From: Tangfeifania sp.
GTDB taxonomy: Bacteria; Bacteroidota; Bacteroidia; Bacteroidales; Prolixibacteraceae
Reading direction: 5' to 3'
NCBI GenBank assembly: GCA_018400515.1
Contig: JAGYMR010000111.1
Coordinates: 1 to 8,711 of the forward strand
DNA: 8,711 bases
Below, piece by piece: positions 6,973 through 8,711 of the stretch (position 1 is the first letter of the stretch; each line of letters starts with the position of its first letter). A program made the translations under genes and the position numbers. A model generated the notes under the pieces. The model saw only the letters and a program-made list of their open reading frames with translations. It was not told the DNA's origin and ran no database searches.

Positions 6973-7010
6973 AAAAAAAAAGCCGGACGTCCATGGCCCG
7001 GCTTTTTTTT
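6973..7010 (-). terminator. Intrinsic terminator after rplQ
   Basis: GCCGG (6982-6986) pairs with CCGGC (6998-7002), and the flanking run of nine A and eight T residues extends the stem. On the minus strand this is a G/C-rich hairpin followed by nine U residues, 20 bases past the rplQ stop. It most likely ends the rpoA-rplQ transcript. The element is nearly symmetric, so it would also work on the plus strand. The 43 bases between it and the isomerase-like start (6930-6972) are A/T-rich with no Shine-Dalgarno sequence. TAATTTTA there is one mismatch from the -7 consensus. Confidence 0.85.
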
Positions 7011-7029
7011 GATAAAATTCAAAAAAGGT

Positions 7030-7761
7030 TTATTCATCCTTCTTTTGTTCGTTATCAACCGTATCGTCCGATTTCTTTTCACCGGCCTCTTTTTTTCCTC
7101 TTGTCTCATCAGCCGGCGCATTGTCTCCGGTTTTTTCAACCTCAGGTTCAGTATCTTCGGACTTTTTTTCACCCGTGTTTTCATCGGGTTCTTCCTTATC
7201 TGGTCCGGAAGTTGCATCCGTTTCTTCGACCGGTTCCACATCTTCCACAAGGGGAGTCCCTTCCTCCGGTTTCTCCTGACCTGCTTCTCCAGCATCAGCA
7301 GAGGCTGCTGGTTGGGTTGTCTTCGATTTTTTGGTACCGCCACCGCGACGTGAACGCCGTTTTTTTGGTTTTGCCGCCTCCTCTTTTGATTCGAGCATTG
7401 CTTCGTTAAAATCCACCAGTTCGATGATGCACATTTCAGCATTATCCCCCAGCCGGGGTCCGGTTTTTAAAATCCGGGTATATCCTCCGGGACGGTCGGC
7501 CACTTTGGCGGCCACATCGCGGAACAATTCCGAAACCGCATTTTTATTCTGCAGGTATTTAAATACCGTTCTGCGGGAGTGTGTTGTATCGTTTTTTGCT
7601 TTGGTAATCAACGGCTCAACATAGCCGCGAAGTGCCTTTGCTTTGGCAACGGTCGTGGTGATTCGCTTGCTCTCGATCAGCGAACTGGCCATATTTGACA
7701 ACATCGCTTTCCGGTGAGAACTTGTACGGCCAAGATGATTAAATTTTTTATTGTGTCTCAT
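7030..7761 (-). CDS. rplQ: 50S ribosomal protein L17 with long charged C-terminal extension
   Basis: Residues 1 to about 119 are a normal bacterial L17, starting [20 protein letters not shown] and including the [20 protein letters not shown] and [19 protein letters not shown] segments. L17 is a large-subunit rRNA-binding protein near the exit-tunnel end of the ribosome. E. coli L17 has 127 residues and Bacteroides about 160, but this one has 243. The extra part is a basic patch (131-147, [17 protein letters not shown]) and then an acidic, proline/threonine-containing, disorder-like tail (150-243) with 33 acidic and 12 basic residues. An octapeptide GEKKSEDT (197-204) recurs as GEKKSDDT (227-234). 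The frame is uninterrupted to TAA at 7030-7032 and a terminator follows, so the tail belongs to the gene. The start lies eight bases after the rpoA stop, and those eight bases are the ribosome binding site. rpoA-rplQ is the usual end of the ribosomal protein cluster. Confidence 0.95.
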   Translation of the reverse strand: MRHNKKFNHLGRTSSHRKAMLSNMASSLIESKRITTTVAKAKALRGYVEPLITKAKNDTTHSRRTVFKYLQNKNAVSELFRDVAAKVADRPGGYTRILKTGPRLGDNAEMCIIELVDFNEAMLESKEEAAKPKKRRSRRGGGTKKSKTTQPAASADAGEAGQEKPEEGTPLVEDVEPVEETDATSGPDKEEPDENTGEKKSEDTEPEVEKTGDNAPADETRGKKEAGEKKSDDTVDNEQKKDE

Positions 7762-7769
7762 ATCTCCTT
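7762..7769 (-). promoter_or_regulatory. Shine-Dalgarno sequence of rplQ, filling the rpoA-rplQ gap
   Basis: On the minus strand the whole eight-base gap between the rpoA TAA and the rplQ ATG is AAGGAGAT. It is a near-perfect Shine-Dalgarno sequence, yet only two bases separate AGGAG from the ATG, shorter than usual. It is the only annotated gene start in the window with such a site. The tight spacing also suggests translational coupling to rpoA. Confidence 0.7.
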
Positions 7770-8711
7770 TTAATCCTTGTCAAGTTTATACTTACTGATA
7801 TCCATTCCAAAACTCAATCCCATATTCTCAAGAAGGTCGTCCAGCTCTGTAAGGGATTTCTTTCCAAAATTCCTGAATTTCAACAAATCGTTCCGGTTGT
7901 AGGTGACCAGATCGCCCAGTGAGTCAACATCAGCCGCTTTGAGGCAGTTCAGCGCCCGCACGGAAAGATCAAGGTCCACCAGTTTTGTTTTCAGAAGCTG
8001 GCGCATGTGAAGCACCTCCTCATCAAACTCCTCATTGGCAAATTTCTCCTCCGAATCGAGGGTGATCTTTTCGTCTGAAAAGAGCATGAAATGATAGATA
8101 AGAATTTTTGCCGCCTCTTTCAGGGCATCTTTAGGATAAACGGACCCGTCGGTATTGATCTCAAGAATTAATTTCTCGTAATCCGTTTTTTGTTCTACCC
8201 GAAAATTTTCCACTGCATATTTCACCTTTTTTATAGGTGTATAAATGGAATCCACCGGGATCAGGCCAAACTCTTCTTCCACAGGTTTATTTTCGGCTGC
8301 TGGGACATACCCGCGGCCCTTGTTGATTGTTAACTCCATCTGGAGTTTTACATCGGGCTCCATCCTGCAGATCACCAGATCCGGATTCAGGACTTTAAAA
8401 CCGGTCATAAATTTATTGATATCCCCGGCGGTAAATTCCTCCTGCCCATTAATGGTGACAGTCACTTTTTCACTGTCGAAATCTTCCACTTCGTTCTTAA
8501 AACGAATTTGTTTAAGATTCAGGATAATATCCGTTACATCTTCAATAACGCCTTTAATCGTAGAAAATTCATGGTCGACACCTTCGATTTTTACCGTGGT
8601 GATTGCATAACCCTCCAGCGATGACAGCAGAATACGGCGTAAAGCGTTACCGATGGTAATCCCGTAACCGGGTTCCAAAGGACGGAATTCAAATTTACCG
8701 AACCGCTCATC
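7770..8711 (-). CDS. rpoA: DNA-directed RNA polymerase alpha subunit (5' end outside window)
   Basis: This is the alpha subunit, which dimerises to start polymerase assembly and contacts upstream promoter DNA and activators. The frame is open to the window edge and gives 313 residues beginning [17 protein letters not shown]; compared with Bacteroides RpoA (about 330) only some 17 N-terminal residues are missing. The TTG at 8676-8678 is an internal leucine codon, not the start. The N-terminal domain shows [20 protein letters not shown] (fragment residues 18-37) and [11 protein letters not shown]. The C-terminal domain carries [14 protein letters not shown] and [20 protein letters not shown]252, N255, C256, G283, K285 and S286 of the fragment match E. 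coli R265, N268, C269, G296, K298 and S299, the UP-element DNA contacts. The end ISKYKLDKD is typical of Bacteroidota. rplQ follows after eight bases. Confidence 0.98.
   Translation of the reverse strand, partial: DERFGKFEFRPLEPGYGITIGNALRRILLSSLEGYAITTVKIEGVDHEFSTIKGVIEDVTDIILNLKQIRFKNEVEDFDSEKVTVTINGQEEFTAGDINKFMTGFKVLNPDLVICRMEPDVKLQMELTINKGRGYVPAAENKPVEEEFGLIPVDSIYTPIKKVKYAVENFRVEQKTDYEKLILEINTDGSVYPKDALKEAAKILIYHFMLFSDEKITLDSEEKFANEEFDEEVLHMRQLLKTKLVDLDLSVRALNCLKAADVDSLGDLVTYNRNDLLKFRNFGKKSLTELDDLLENMGLSFGMDISKYKLDKD

Noticed and set aside
6913..7353. Phe/Leu-rich plus-strand frame opposite rplQ that looks like a membrane protein
   Set aside because: Its hydrophobicity comes from reading the Glu/Lys-rich rplQ tail on the other strand (GAA and AAA become TTC and TTT). 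It also spans the terminator at 6973-7010.
6930..7442. Upstream extension of the isomerase-like frame on the minus strand, which would give a 503-residue protein
   Set aside because: The extension crosses a strong terminator and reads rplQ out of frame, giving Lys/Arg/Gln-rich sequence with no family similarity. A proper Tat signal begins at 6929.
8676..8678. TTG as the start codon of rpoA
   Set aside because: The upstream codons in frame give [11 protein letters not shown], which is conserved RpoA sequence, so TTG is an internal leucine and the true start is outside the window.

Overview
This is an ordinary chromosomal stretch of a member of the Bacteroidota, probably a Bacteroidales-type or related environmental lineage. 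Three things point there. The RpoA and IlvC proteins are of the Bacteroidota type, for example RpoA ending in ISKYKLDKD and IlvC carrying SATAQRGALDW. Most start codons lack a Shine-Dalgarno sequence and sit behind A/T-rich leaders. A TAnnTTTG-type promoter box precedes ilvC. No rRNA, tRNA, CRISPR array, insertion sequence, phage gene or defence gene is visible, and no gap between genes exceeds about 110 bases.

Layout. Positions 1-4080 (+ strand) hold a branched-chain amino acid cluster: the 3' end of ilvD, then complete ilvB, ilvN and ilvC, closed by a strong terminator at 4085-4120. IlvB and IlvN form acetohydroxyacid synthase, IlvC reduces and isomerises its product, and IlvD dehydrates the result to the 2-keto acid precursors of valine and isoleucine (and, onward, leucine). 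Everything to the right is on the minus strand. Reading right to left, it begins with rpoA (5' end cut by the window edge) and rplQ, the usual tail of the large ribosomal protein cluster, followed by a strong terminator at 6973-7010. Then come a Tat-exported TIM-barrel protein of the xylose isomerase-like superfamily and an araB-type ribulokinase. araB converges on ilvC and shares its terminator.

Points that stand out are modest. L17 carries a long C-terminal extension, basic then strongly acidic, that roughly doubles the protein. The ilvB-ilvN gap holds a perfect 7-bp hairpin and a possible 21-codon ORF with a well-spaced ribosome binding site. The ilvN-ilvC gap has its own promoter-like box where, as I recall, Bacteroides places an acyl-ACP thioesterase gene. 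araB is separated from any araA or araD. I did not find a convincing new biological system here.
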